This document shows positions 48,492-57,653 of a DNA stretch of 64,000 bases, piece after piece (the first letter of the stretch is position 1; every line of letters starts with the position of its first letter). The position numbers were made by a program, and so were the translations under genes. Origin of the DNA: Nocardioides baculatus. GTDB taxonomy: Bacteria > Actinomycetota > Actinomycetes > Propionibacteriales > Nocardioidaceae. The notes under the pieces are model-generated. The model had not been told where the DNA came from and made no database searches. It saw only the letters and a list, made by a program, of their open reading frames with translations. The stretch covers positions 372,001 through 436,000 of the forward strand of contig NZ_JAERSG010000005.1 in NCBI RefSeq assembly GCF_016735675.1, given 5' to 3'.

Positions 48492-49276
48492 GGCACTCCT
48501 CCGGGTTCCGGGCCTTCCGTGCGATCGGCCTGCTCGTCTTCGCGGCCTACTTCTTCATCCCCCTGCTGGCGATGTTCGACTTCTCGACCCAGGTCCGCGG
48601 CAGCGCCGAGGGGCGCACGTGGGACAACTGGGCCTTCATGGTCACCGACGAGGACCTTCGCTCGTCCATCGTCGCCTCGCTGCTCCTGGCGGTCTTCACC
48701 GTCGTGCTGATGGTGGTGCTGCTCGTCCCGACGATGGTCTGGGTACGACTGCGCGTGCCACGGGCCAGAGCGCTCATCGAGTTCCTGTGCCTGCTGCCGC
48801 TCACCATCCCAGCGCTGGTGATCGTGGTCGGCATCACCAACGTCTACTCGTGGGTGACCTACCTGCTGGGCGACAGCGCATTGGTGCTGACCTTCGCCTA
48901 CGTCGTGCTCGTCCTGCCCTACTCCTACCGCGCCATCGACGCCTCCCTGTCGGGGATCGATGCGGCGACCCTCTCCGAGGCGGCGCGTTCGCTGGGCGCC
49001 GGATGGTTCACCGTGATCGTTCGGATCATCATGCCCAACATCACCGGCGGCATCCTCGGTGCGGCCTTCATCGCGGTGGCCCTCGTTCTCGGCGAGTACG
49101 TCTTCGCCTCCCTGCTGCACTTCGACACCCTGCCAGTGGCGATGGCCGCGCTCTACAAGAGCAACGGCCCCGCCGCCATGGCGGCCGCACTCGCCTCGAT
49201 GATCCTGGTGGCCGTGCTGCTCGTCGGCCTCACCTTCCTCAGCCGCGACCGGCACAAGCAAGGAGCCTCCTCATGA
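48488..49276 (+). CDS. ABC transporter permease (PotC-like)
   Basis: 262 residues with six membrane segments. The EAA loop is LSEAARSLGAGWFTVIVRII then MPNITGG. It is coupled by ATGA overlap at both ends, with the upstream permease and the ATPase. Second half of the membrane channel. Confidence 0.92.
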   Translation: MRHSSGFRAFRAIGLLVFAAYFFIPLLAMFDFSTQVRGSAEGRTWDNWAFMVTDEDLRSSIVASLLLAVFTVVLMVVLLVPTMVWVRLRVPRARALIEFLCLLPLTIPALVIVVGITNVYSWVTYLLGDSALVLTFAYVVLVLPYSYRAIDASLSGIDAATLSEAARSLGAGWFTVIVRIIMPNITGGILGAAFIAVALVLGEYVFASLLHFDTLPVAMAALYKSNGPAAMAAALASMILVAVLLVGLTFLSRDRHKQGASS

Positions 49277-50337
49277 CTGACGTCTCCACCCGTTCCGGCA
49301 CGGAGCGTGGTCTCGCCGTCGAGCTGTCCGACCTCACCCGGGTCTACGGCGCGGTCAAGGCGCTCGACGGCCTCACCCTCCACCTCGCGCCGGGCGAGCT
49401 CGTCGCCCTGCTCGGGCCGTCGGGCTGCGGCAAGACCACAGCGCTGCGGATCCTGGCCGGGCTCGACCAACCCACGTCCGGCTCGGTGTCGGTGGGCGGC
49501 AAGGACCTGACGAAGGTGCCGGCCAACAAGCGCGACATGGGGATGGTCTTCCAGGCCTACAGCCTCTTCCCGCACATGACCGTCATCGACAACGTCGCCT
49601 TCGGCCTCAAGCTGCGCGGGAGCGACGGGTCGTCGCGGCGCACGCGCGCCGGCGACATGCTCGACCTCGTCGGGTTGGGACAGCACGCGGACCGCTACGC
49701 CCACCAGCTCTCCGGCGGCCAGCAGCAGCGCGTCGCCCTCGCCCGCGCGCTCGCGATCGAGCCATCGGTCCTCCTGCTCGACGAGCCGCTGTCCGCGCTC
49801 GACGCCAAGGTCCGCGTGCAGCTGCGCGACGAGATCCGCCGCGTCCAGCTCGAGGTCGGCACCACGACGCTGTTCGTGACCCACGACCAGGAGGAGGCCC
49901 TCGCGGTCGCCGACCGGGTGGGCGTGATGAACGCCGGCCGGCTCGAGCAGCTCGCACCCCCGGCCGAGCTCTACTCCGCGCCCGCGACGCAGTTCGTCGG
50001 AGAGTTCGTCGGCCTCAGCAACCGGCTCCCGGCCACCGTGCAGGGCGGTACGGCGTCGGTGCTCGGCCGCGACGTCCCGGCCCTCGACGGATCGACGAGC
50101 GGCTCCGGCGTCGCGCTCGTGCGGCCCGAGGCGCTGTCCGTGGTCGCCGACGCGGCCGGACCGGCCACCGTCACGACCGTGCAGTTCCTCGGCCCGCTGT
50201 CGAGGGTCACCTGCACGCTCGCCGACGGCAGCGACGTCGTCGCCCAGCTCGCCAGCTCGGACGCGCTGCGGCTCACGCCCGGCGACGCCGTACGCCTCGA
50301 GGTGGAGCCGTCGCCCGTGCTGGTCGTCGCCGGCTGA
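49273..50337 (+). CDS. ABC transporter ATP-binding protein (PotA/FbpC type)
   Basis: 354 residues. Walker A is LLGPSGCGKTTALRILAG, the Q-loop is in GMVFQAYSLFPHM, the signature LSGGQQQRVALARAL, Walker B SVLLLDEPLSALD and the switch His in FVTHDQEEALA. Residues ~270-354 form a TOBE beta domain (VRPEALSVVADAAGPATVTT). It powers the importer encoded just upstream. Confidence 0.94.
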   Translation: MTDVSTRSGTERGLAVELSDLTRVYGAVKALDGLTLHLAPGELVALLGPSGCGKTTALRILAGLDQPTSGSVSVGGKDLTKVPANKRDMGMVFQAYSLFPHMTVIDNVAFGLKLRGSDGSSRRTRAGDMLDLVGLGQHADRYAHQLSGGQQQRVALARALAIEPSVLLLDEPLSALDAKVRVQLRDEIRRVQLEVGTTTLFVTHDQEEALAVADRVGVMNAGRLEQLAPPAELYSAPATQFVGEFVGLSNRLPATVQGGTASVLGRDVPALDGSTSGSGVALVRPEALSVVADAAGPATVTTVQFLGPLSRVTCTLADGSDVVAQLASSDALRLTPGDAVRLEVEPSPVLVVAG

Positions 50338-50341
50338 CGGC

Positions 50342-51109
50342 TCAGCGCCAGGGAGCCACGAGCGCAGCGAGGTCCGGCGCGAGCTCCTTCTGGAGCAGCG
50401 GGCCGAACGTCACGCGGTGCACGCCCATGGCCTGCAGGTCCTCCAGCGAACCGGCGGCCGAACCCTTGCGGGGGTTGGCGATCACGTTGACCGGACCGGC
50501 CAGCGCGTCGAGCAGGCGCTGGAGGGTGTCGGCGTCCGGGGCGCCGACCGGGTAGACGCAGCGGGCACCCGCTTTCTCGCACGCGAGCAGGCGGGTGATC
50601 GCCTCCGCGGCCGGGTCCTCGAACTGGTCCTTCTTGATGAAGGCGTCGGTGCGTGCGTTGATCACGACGTCGACACCCGCGGCGTCGGCGGCCTGCCGGA
50701 GTCCGCCGATGTAGTCGGCGTGCTCGGCGACCGATCGCATCCGGCCGCCCTCGGAGTGCACGGTGTCCTCGATGTTGAGACCGACGGCTCCGGCCTCGAG
50801 CAGCCGCTCGATCAGCTCGGCGGGCGTGGCGCCGTAGCCGGCCTCCATGTCGGCGGTCACCGGCACGTCGGGAACGGCGGAGCAGATGCGTCGTACGCCG
50901 TCGAGGGCGTCGTCGATCGACATGTCCTCGTTGTCGCCCTGCCCGCGCGAGTCGGCGAGCGGGTGGCTGCCGATGCTCAGGGCGCCGAAGCCGGCCTCGG
51001 CGACGGCGCGGGCGGACCAGGCGTCCCAGACGTTGGGGAGGACCAGCGTCGTGCCGGTGTGGTGGAGCTCGAGGAGTCGTGTGGCCTTGGCGGTGGCGGC
51101 GTTGTCCAT
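50342..51109 (-). CDS. Isocitrate lyase/PEP mutase superfamily protein
   Basis: 255 residues. A TIM barrel with VLPNVWDAWSARAVAEAGFG, VTADMEAGYGATPAE (metal-binding Asp/Glu), VGLNIEDTVH and VVINARTDAF. The K-G-C-G loop of true isocitrate or methylisocitrate lyases is absent, so it belongs to the ICL/PEPM branch that includes phosphonopyruvate hydrolases, oxaloacetate decarboxylases and uncharacterised lyases. It converges with the ABC operon, with 4 bp between the two stop codons. An organophosphonate link with that importer is possible but unproven. Confidence 0.82.
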   Translation of the reverse strand: MDNAATAKATRLLELHHTGTTLVLPNVWDAWSARAVAEAGFGALSIGSHPLADSRGQGDNEDMSIDDALDGVRRICSAVPDVPVTADMEAGYGATPAELIERLLEAGAVGLNIEDTVHSEGGRMRSVAEHADYIGGLRQAADAAGVDVVINARTDAFIKKDQFEDPAAEAITRLLACEKAGARCVYPVGAPDADTLQRLLDALAGPVNVIANPRKGSAAGSLEDLQAMGVHRVTFGPLLQKELAPDLAALVAPWR

Positions 51110-51168
51110 GCACCCGAGGCTGCCACGCGGATGGGCATAGCCGCGACCCCTGTGGCGTTCCACCCGAC

Positions 51169-52245
51169 GTGAACGCTCCCCACCCCGTGCTCGATTCCGT
51201 CGTGATCGGTGCCGGTCAGGCCGGCCTCGCGGCGTCGTACTTCCTGCGGCAGCGACGCATCGACCACGTCGTCCTCGACGCCAACCCCGAACCGGGCGGG
51301 GCGTGGCAGCACCGCTGGTCGTCGCTCAGCATGGACGACGTCCACGGCGTCGCGGACCTGCCGGGCTCGGCGGCGCCGAGCCACTCACGACGCGCGGCCA
51401 ACCTCGTCGTGCCGGACTACTTCGGCGACTACGAGCGCGACCAGGGCCTCCCGGTGCTGCGCCCGGTGCGGGTCGGTCGGGTGGAGAGCGAGGGCGACCT
51501 CCTCGTGGTCCACGCCGGTGAGCACAGCTGGCGGACGCGGACACTCGTCAACGCCACCGGCACCTGGACGCGCCCGTTCGTGCCCTACTACCCGGGCGTC
51601 GCGTCCTTCGCGGGCGAGCAGGTGCACACCGCGCACTACCCGGGCGCCGAGCACTTCCGCGGAACGCGCGTGCTGGTCGTCGGGGGAGGGGCGTCGGCGG
51701 TGCAGTTCCTCGGCGAGCTCGCCCCCGTCACCGACACCCTCTGGGTGACCCGGACGCCGCCGGTCTGGCGTGACGACTTCGACGCGGCCGCCGGGCTCGC
51801 AGCGGTGACCGCCGTCGAGGAGCGCGTACGCCGTGGTCTGCCGCCCGCGAGCGTCGTCAGCGTCACCGGACTGGGGCTGCGACCGCAGGAGCAGGAGGCC
51901 GCCCGGCTCGGCGCCTACGAGCGGTTGCCGATGTTCGAGCGGATCGAGCGTGACGGCGTGGTCTGGGCGGACGGTCGGGTCGAGAAGGTCGGCGCGATCC
52001 TCTGGGCGACGGGCTTCCGGCCCGCCGTCGACCACCTCGCCCCGCTCGGCCTGCGCACCCCCGAGGGCGGCATCGCGCTCGTGCCGGTGCGGGGCAACGT
52101 GCAGGGTGCGACGACGTCGGTGGTCGACCCGCGCGTCCAGCTCGTCGGCTACGGCCCTTCGGCCAGCACGATCGGCGCCTCGCGGGCCGGGCGCCAGGCC
52201 GCGCTGGCGGTCTCCCGCCACCTCGCGGCGGCGGCCGTAGCCTGA
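51169..52245 (+). CDS. FAD-dependent monooxygenase-like oxidoreductase
   Basis: 358 residues from GTG 51169. The FAD Rossmann motif is VVIGAGQAGLAASYFLRQRR and the second dinucleotide site is GTRVLVVGGGASAVQFLGEL for NADPH. FRGTRV and ATGFRPAVDHLAPLGL mark the flavin monooxygenase/CzcO-like group. Substrate unknown. The HAD gene begins 5 bp downstream, suggesting cotranscription. Confidence 0.87.
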   Translation: MNAPHPVLDSVVIGAGQAGLAASYFLRQRRIDHVVLDANPEPGGAWQHRWSSLSMDDVHGVADLPGSAAPSHSRRAANLVVPDYFGDYERDQGLPVLRPVRVGRVESEGDLLVVHAGEHSWRTRTLVNATGTWTRPFVPYYPGVASFAGEQVHTAHYPGAEHFRGTRVLVVGGGASAVQFLGELAPVTDTLWVTRTPPVWRDDFDAAAGLAAVTAVEERVRRGLPPASVVSVTGLGLRPQEQEAARLGAYERLPMFERIERDGVVWADGRVEKVGAILWATGFRPAVDHLAPLGLRTPEGGIALVPVRGNVQGATTSVVDPRVQLVGYGPSASTIGASRAGRQAALAVSRHLAAAAVA

Positions 52246-52250
52246 CGCCC

Positions 52251-53060
52251 ATGACGCTGCGCCTGGTGGCCACCGACCTCGACGGCACGCTGCTGCGCGG
52301 CGACCTCACCACCAGTCCGCGCACCCGGGCGGCGCTCGACGCCGCCCGCCGGGCCGGCGTGCTCGTCGTACCGGTGACGGCCCGCCAGCCGATCGGGGTG
52401 CGTCACATCGCCGAGGACGCGGGCTTCGACGAGTGGGCGATCTGCTCCAACGGGTCGCTCGGCATCCACCTGACGACCGGCGAGGTGCTCTTCGAGGAGC
52501 CGATCGCCGTCGGCGCGCAGCAGCGCCTGGTCGCGGCCCTCGCGGAGCGGGTGCCGGGTCTGCTGCACGTGAGCGTCCGCGACGGCGGGGAGGGCTTCGT
52601 CGCCCAGGAGGGGTACGCCGCCCTCGCCAGCTTCGAGGACCACAAGCGGGACGTGTCGACGATGGGCGGCGTCGCGCTGGCCGAGGTCCTGGCCGAGCCC
52701 AGCCTCAAGCTCGTCGTGCGGCACCCCGAGATCGGCGTCCCCGAGCTGCTCGAGGCGGCCCGGGCCCTCGGCCACGACGACGTCGCCGTGACCCACTCCG
52801 GCGCGCCGTTCCTCGAGGTGATGGCCGCCGGTGTCGACAAGGCGTGGGGCGTCGCACGGCTGTGCGAGCGGCTGGGCATCGACCGCGACGAGGTCGTCGC
52901 CTTCGGCGACGCACCCAACGACGTCGAGCTGCTCGCCTGGGCGGGGCACGGGGTCGCCGTCGCGAACGCGGTGCCCGAGGCGCGCGAGGTCGCCGACGAG
53001 GTCACCGCCGGCAACGAGGACGACGGCGTCGCGCTGGTCCTCGAGCGTCTGCTCGCCTAG
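52251..53060 (+). CDS. HAD-superfamily phosphatase, Cof type
   Basis: 269 residues. Motif I LVATDLDGTLLRGD with the nucleophile Asp, motif II PVTARQPIGVRH, a C2 cap of ~100 residues, Lys in GVDKAWGVARL (motif III) and the acidic motif IV VVAFGDAPNDVELLAWAGHG. It probably dephosphorylates sugar phosphates or flavin-type cofactors. The exact substrate is not visible. Confidence 0.92.
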   Translation: MTLRLVATDLDGTLLRGDLTTSPRTRAALDAARRAGVLVVPVTARQPIGVRHIAEDAGFDEWAICSNGSLGIHLTTGEVLFEEPIAVGAQQRLVAALAERVPGLLHVSVRDGGEGFVAQEGYAALASFEDHKRDVSTMGGVALAEVLAEPSLKLVVRHPEIGVPELLEAARALGHDDVAVTHSGAPFLEVMAAGVDKAWGVARLCERLGIDRDEVVAFGDAPNDVELLAWAGHGVAVANAVPEAREVADEVTAGNEDDGVALVLERLLA

Positions 53061-53114
53061 GTGCCTGACGCCCGTCACGGGCGCGCACTGCGCCGGATCG
53101 CTATCCTGACGGCC

Positions 53115-53762
53115 ATGGGGGAGATCGAGAACCGCCCGCACGACCCGTCGCAGATGCGCATCTCCGACGCGGACCGCCAGCGCGTCGCCGACGTGCTGCG
53201 CGATGCCGCCGGCGAGGGGCGCCTCGACCTCGACGAGCTCGAGGAGCGCCTCGAGCTGACCTTCGCGGCGAAGACCTACGGCGAGCTCGTGCCGATCACC
53301 CTCGACCTCCAGGCCACGGGACCGGTCACCCCGCCGGCCGCGTCGCCCGTGCGTCGTACGCCTGCCGGGGTGCCTGCCGTCGGCCACAACTCGTCGACCG
53401 CGATCATGGGTGAGACCAAGCGCCAGGGCGTGTGGGCCGTCCCCGAGCACCACAGCGCCTTCGCGCTGATGGGCTCGGTTGTCATCGACCTGCGCCAGGC
53501 CCAGCTGTCGGCCCGCGAGACGCACATCAACGCCAGCTCGATCATGGGCGAGGTCAAGATCATCGTCCCGGCCCACATGCACGTCGTCGTCGACGGGACG
53601 CCGATCATGGGCGACTACACGCAGGGCAAGGACAAGGTGCCCGCCGAGGTCGGGCCCGACTCGCCCACGGTCCGCGTCCGGGGGATGGCGCTCATGGGCT
53701 CGGTCAACGTGCAGCGGCTGCCCGAGCCCGGCACGCCGAAGAAGTTCCTCGGGACCTACTGA
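53115..53762 (+). CDS. DUF1707 (SHOCT-like) protein with LiaF-like C-terminal domain
   Basis: 215 residues. Residues ~14-68 are DUF1707 (MRISDADRQRVADVLRDAAG, EGRLDLDELEERLELTFAAK). Residues ~95-215 form a beta-helix-like region with repeated glycine-aromatic turns: SSTAIMGETKRQGVW, SAFALMGSVVIDLRQAQLSA, SSIMGEVKIIVPAH and GMALMGSVNV, as in LiaF/cell-wall-stress proteins. No membrane helix. Possible envelope-stress role. Overlaps the convergent GH13 gene by 7 bp. Confidence 0.85.
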   Translation: MGEIENRPHDPSQMRISDADRQRVADVLRDAAGEGRLDLDELEERLELTFAAKTYGELVPITLDLQATGPVTPPAASPVRRTPAGVPAVGHNSSTAIMGETKRQGVWAVPEHHSAFALMGSVVIDLRQAQLSARETHINASSIMGEVKIIVPAHMHVVVDGTPIMGDYTQGKDKVPAEVGPDSPTVRVRGMALMGSVNVQRLPEPGTPKKFLGTY

Positions 53763-55465
53763 GACCGACGCAGCACCAGCGCCTGCCACGGCTCGAGACG
53801 CCCGGTGAACGCTGCGCTGCCCGGCGCGACGTTGTCGAGCAGCACCTCCGCGTCGGTCCACCCGGTGACGTCGAGGTCGGGCTGCACCGCACGGCCCGAG
53901 AAGTTGGCGAGCACCAGGAGCTCGACGTCGTCGAGCGAGCGGGTGAAGGCGTAGACCACCTCGTCGTCGGGCAGCAGCATGGTGAAGTCGCCGTGCGCCA
54001 CGACCGGCACGGTGTGGCGGAGCTCGATCAACCGGCGGTAGTGGTGGAACACCGAGTGCTCGTCGGCGATCGCCGCAGCGGCGTTGACCTCATTGTGGTT
54101 CGGGTTCACCGGGAGCCACGGCTCGCCGGTCGTGAAGCCGGCGTGCGGCGAGTCGTCCCACTGCACCGGCGTCCTGGCGTTGTCACGGCCGCGTGAGCGC
54201 AGCGACGTCAGCACGTGCTCGGGGTCGGCGCCGAGCCCGACGGCCTGGGCGTGGTGGTTGAGCGACTCGATGTCGCGGAACGTGTCGATGCCGCCGAAGG
54301 GGTGGTTCGTCATCCCGAGCTCCTCGCCCTGGTAGACGTACGGCGTCCCGCGGTGGAGGTGCAGCACCGTGCCGAGCAGCGTGGCGGAGCGCACCCGCCA
54401 GGCACCGTCGTCGCCGAACCGCGACACGGCACGGGCCTGGTCGTGGTTGTTCCAGTAGAGCGAGTTCCAGCCGACGTCGGCCAGCCCCGCCTGCCACCGC
54501 CCGAGGACGGCCTTGAGGGCGGGGAGCCGGAGCGGGACGAGGTCCCACTTGGTCTGCGCGTGGTCGACGTCCATGTGCTCGAAGGTGAAGACCATGTCCA
54601 CCTCGGCGCGTTCGGGGTCGGTGTAGAGAACGGCGTCGTCGATCGTGGCGCCCGGCATCTCGCCGACGGTGAGGACCTTGCTGTCTCGTCCCTGGAAGAC
54701 CTCGCGGTTCATCTCGGCGAGGAACTCGTGGATGCGCGGTCCGTTCATGAAGTGGGGCGTGCCGTCCCCGAGCCCGCTGGCCTGCACGACCCCGTCGGGC
54801 AGCCCGGGGGCCTTGGAGATCAGGTTGATGACGTCCATCCGGAAGCCGTCGACCCCGCGGTCGAGCCACCATCGCATCATCGCGTGCACGGCCTGGCGGA
54901 CCTCGGGGTTCTCCCAGTTGAGGTCGGGCTGCTTGCGCGAGAAGAGGTGGAGGAAGTACTCGCCGCTCGCCTCGTCGTACTCCCATGCGGGACCGGAGAA
55001 GAAGCTCTCCCAGTTGGTGGGCTCCGCGCCCGGCATGCCGCCGGCCATCCCCTCGCGGGGCGCGCGCCACCAGTACCAGTCGCGCTTCGGGTTGTCGGTC
55101 GAGGACCGCGACTCCACGAACCACGGGTGCTCGTCGCTGGTGTGGTTGACGACGAGGTCCATCATCAGCCGCATCCCGCGCTCGTGCAGCGCCGCGACCA
55201 GGTCGTCGATGTCGGCCAGCGTGCCGAACGTCGGGTCGATGTCCTGGTAGTCGCTGATGTCGTAACCGTTGTCGTCCTGCGGCGATCGGTAGACCGGCGA
55301 CAGCCACACCACGTCGACGCCCAGCAGGGCGAGGTGGTCGAGCCGGTCGATCAGGCCACGCAGGTCACCGATGCCGTCGCCGTCGGAGTCGGCGAAGCTG
55401 CGGGGGTAGACCTGGTAGACGACGGCGGTGCGCCACCAGTCCTCGTCGGTGCTCGTGATGGCCAT
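53756..55465 (-). CDS. Alpha-glucosidase / oligo-1,6-glucosidase, GH13
   Basis: 569 residues. The GH13 regions are visible: region I MDLVVNHTSDEHPWF, region II GVDGFRMDVINLISK with the nucleophile Asp, region III with GEMPGATIDD giving the acid/base Glu, and region IV WNNHDQARAVSRFGD. The start WWRTAVVYQVYPRSFADSDG and the GLID motif DGIGDLRGLIDRLDHL fit exo-acting alpha-glucosidases. Cytosolic. The ATG overlaps the stop of the GH36 gene (ATGA), so they form an operon. Confidence 0.94.
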   Translation of the reverse strand: MAITSTDEDWWRTAVVYQVYPRSFADSDGDGIGDLRGLIDRLDHLALLGVDVVWLSPVYRSPQDDNGYDISDYQDIDPTFGTLADIDDLVAALHERGMRLMMDLVVNHTSDEHPWFVESRSSTDNPKRDWYWWRAPREGMAGGMPGAEPTNWESFFSGPAWEYDEASGEYFLHLFSRKQPDLNWENPEVRQAVHAMMRWWLDRGVDGFRMDVINLISKAPGLPDGVVQASGLGDGTPHFMNGPRIHEFLAEMNREVFQGRDSKVLTVGEMPGATIDDAVLYTDPERAEVDMVFTFEHMDVDHAQTKWDLVPLRLPALKAVLGRWQAGLADVGWNSLYWNNHDQARAVSRFGDDGAWRVRSATLLGTVLHLHRGTPYVYQGEELGMTNHPFGGIDTFRDIESLNHHAQAVGLGADPEHVLTSLRSRGRDNARTPVQWDDSPHAGFTTGEPWLPVNPNHNEVNAAAAIADEHSVFHHYRRLIELRHTVPVVAHGDFTMLLPDDEVVYAFTRSLDDVELLVLANFSGRAVQPDLDVTGWTDAEVLLDNVAPGSAAFTGRLEPWQALVLRRSQ

Positions 55466-57582
55466 CAGGTGATCCTCCCAAGATGCACGAGGGTCACCGT
55501 CTCCGGACGCCGGCGCGGGATCCAGTAGCCGCGGGTGGCGAGCACCGCACCCGGCACCTCGACCCCCTCGGTCGGACCGCCCTCGGGCAGCTCGACCGAT
55601 CGGCTCACCGCCCTGCGGTCGACCGGACCCACCCACCGGAGGGCGTACGTCGCCTCGTCCACGAGGCCGGGAACCCGGACCACCGTGCCGCGGTTGCTCG
55701 CCGACTCGTCGAGCTGGACGTGCGCCAGCAGGGCCTCGTCGCCGGCGGCCGACACGACCCCGTGGAGAAGCACGGCACGGTCCGACGACTGTGGACGGAC
55801 CAGCCGTCCGGAGTGGAGGAGCGGGCGGTGCTGCTGGTGGAGCGCGACCCACTCCGCGAGGACGTCGAGCTCGTCGTCCGAGGCGGTGCTGAGGTCCCAC
55901 TCGACGCCGAACGCGCCGAACATCGCAGTGGCCGCGCGGAAGTCGAGCGGCAGCGTCCGGCCGGTGGAGTGGTTGGTGGGCGAGCTGACGTGGGCGCCGA
56001 GGTACTCGGGTGCCACGAGCTGACCGGTCCACCGCTGGATGTGCTGGCGGGCCAGTGCGTCGGTGTTGTCCGAGGTCCACACGCGCTGGGTGCGCTCGAG
56101 GACACCGAGGTCGATGCGCCCACCGCCGGAGGCACACGACTCCCAGTCGATGTCGGGGTGCAGCTCGCGGAGCGAGTCGAGCAGGCGGTTGAACGCCTCG
56201 GTCTGGGCGTGGATCGCTGGCGCTCCGCCGCGCGCGGCCGATCCGGCCTCGAGCAGCTCGCGGTTGTGGTCCCACTTGACGTAGTCGATCGGCGCGGAGG
56301 ACAGCACCTGGTGCACGTGGTCGTGGACGTGCTGCCACACCTCGGGGCGCGACAGGTCGAGGACCAGCTGGCTGCGGTGCAGCTGCGGCACGCGCGCGCC
56401 GGTCGCGAGGATCCAGTCGGGGTGGTCGCGGTAGAGGTCGGAGTCGGGGTTGACCATCTCCGGCTCGAACCACAGGCCGAACTGCATGCCGAGCGAGCGC
56501 ACGTGCTCGGCGAGCGGCGTCAGCCCCTCGGGCCACACGTCGGGGTCGACCCACCAGTCGCCGAGCCCGGCGGTGTCGTCGCGCCGCGCGTGGAACCAGC
56601 CGTCGTCGAGCACGAACCGCTCGATGCCGACGCGGGCCGCGCGGTCGGCGATCTCCTTGAGCCGGGTGAGGTCGTGGTCGAACCAGACGGCCTCCCAGAC
56701 GTTGAGCACGACCGGCTGGTGCGCGGGGTGCGCCGGCCACGAGCGCTGGTAGGTGTGGAAGGCGGCGGCCAGTCCGTCCAGGCCGTCGGTGGACGCGCCG
56801 AAGACCACCCACGGGCTGGCGTACTGCTCGCCCTGCTCCAGCACCACCTCGCCGGGCTGGAGCAGCTCGCCGCCGCCGATCGTGGGGCCGAGGTCGGGCG
56901 AGCGCTCGACCCGGAGCACGCCGTTGCCGCTCCAGGCCACGTGGGCACCGAGGACGGTGCCGGTGCGGGTGCCGAAGCCGGCCGTGCCGATCACCGCGAG
57001 CGTCGCGGCGCTCAGTCCGGGCCTGCCCTCACGGCCCTCGCGCAGCCACAGCCCGTCGGTGACGACGTGCCGCTGGGGCGTGCGCTCGCCCTCGTGGCGC
57101 CCGGTGAGGTCGAGGACCTCGACGTGGTCGTCAGCCGCGGGCAGCACGACGTCCAGCGCCGTCAGGTGGTAGCTGCCGTCACCCGTGCTGGTGACCGTGT
57201 GCCGCGCACGCAGCAGGCCGCCGGGCAGGGCCTCGATCTCGGCGACCAGGTCGAGCCCGGCCGCCGCGTCGCTCGCGCGCACGACCAACCGATCGTCCGT
57301 GGCGTCGGTCCCGGACACCACGAAGCGGGTCGACCACGCGGCGTCCGAGCCGGGGGCGCCGACACGGTGCCCGACCAGGTGCGGCCGGGTGAAGAGCTCG
57401 TGGGCGTGCTCGCCGAGCAGTGGCACGCCGGGACCGCGGAACAGCGACGGGTAGCCGCCGGGAGCCGCGGCCGCAGGGGTCGCGACGCCCGCCCAGAGGA
57501 TCCGCGGGAGGAGGTCACCCCGTTCGTCGAGCTCGAGGGTCAGCTGGGGCGAGCCGTCGAGGCTGCGGGGAGGGAAGAGCAT
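55465..57582 (-). CDS. Alpha-galactosidase, GH36
   Basis: 705 residues. An N-terminal beta-sandwich (~1-290) is followed by a TIM barrel: VLNVWEAVWFDHDLTRLKEI, FVLDDGWFHARRDDTAGLGD, FGLWFEPEMVNPDSDLYRDH, YVKWDHNRELLEAG with the nucleophile Asp, CASGGGRIDLGVL and the acid/base Asp in VWTSDNTDALARQ. It removes alpha-1,6-galactose from raffinose-type sugars or melibiose. No signal peptide, so substrate must be imported. Operon with the GH13 gene. Confidence 0.95.
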   Translation of the reverse strand: MLFPPRSLDGSPQLTLELDERGDLLPRILWAGVATPAAAAPGGYPSLFRGPGVPLLGEHAHELFTRPHLVGHRVGAPGSDAAWSTRFVVSGTDATDDRLVVRASDAAAGLDLVAEIEALPGGLLRARHTVTSTGDGSYHLTALDVVLPAADDHVEVLDLTGRHEGERTPQRHVVTDGLWLREGREGRPGLSAATLAVIGTAGFGTRTGTVLGAHVAWSGNGVLRVERSPDLGPTIGGGELLQPGEVVLEQGEQYASPWVVFGASTDGLDGLAAAFHTYQRSWPAHPAHQPVVLNVWEAVWFDHDLTRLKEIADRAARVGIERFVLDDGWFHARRDDTAGLGDWWVDPDVWPEGLTPLAEHVRSLGMQFGLWFEPEMVNPDSDLYRDHPDWILATGARVPQLHRSQLVLDLSRPEVWQHVHDHVHQVLSSAPIDYVKWDHNRELLEAGSAARGGAPAIHAQTEAFNRLLDSLRELHPDIDWESCASGGGRIDLGVLERTQRVWTSDNTDALARQHIQRWTGQLVAPEYLGAHVSSPTNHSTGRTLPLDFRAATAMFGAFGVEWDLSTASDDELDVLAEWVALHQQHRPLLHSGRLVRPQSSDRAVLLHGVVSAAGDEALLAHVQLDESASNRGTVVRVPGLVDEATYALRWVGPVDRRAVSRSVELPEGGPTEGVEVPGAVLATRGYWIPRRRPETVTLVHLGRIT

Positions 57583-57653
57583 CGTCGGCCTTCGGAGGAC
57601 GTGGGTGGGCACGGTGGCCAGCATCGCGGTGGCGGCTGGCAGACGTCCAGCGC

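Noticed and set aside
52149..53861. Minus-strand open frame of 570 codons across the HAD and DUF1707 genes
   Set aside because: Both plus-strand genes have clear domain motifs. The opposite frame is a compositional shadow.
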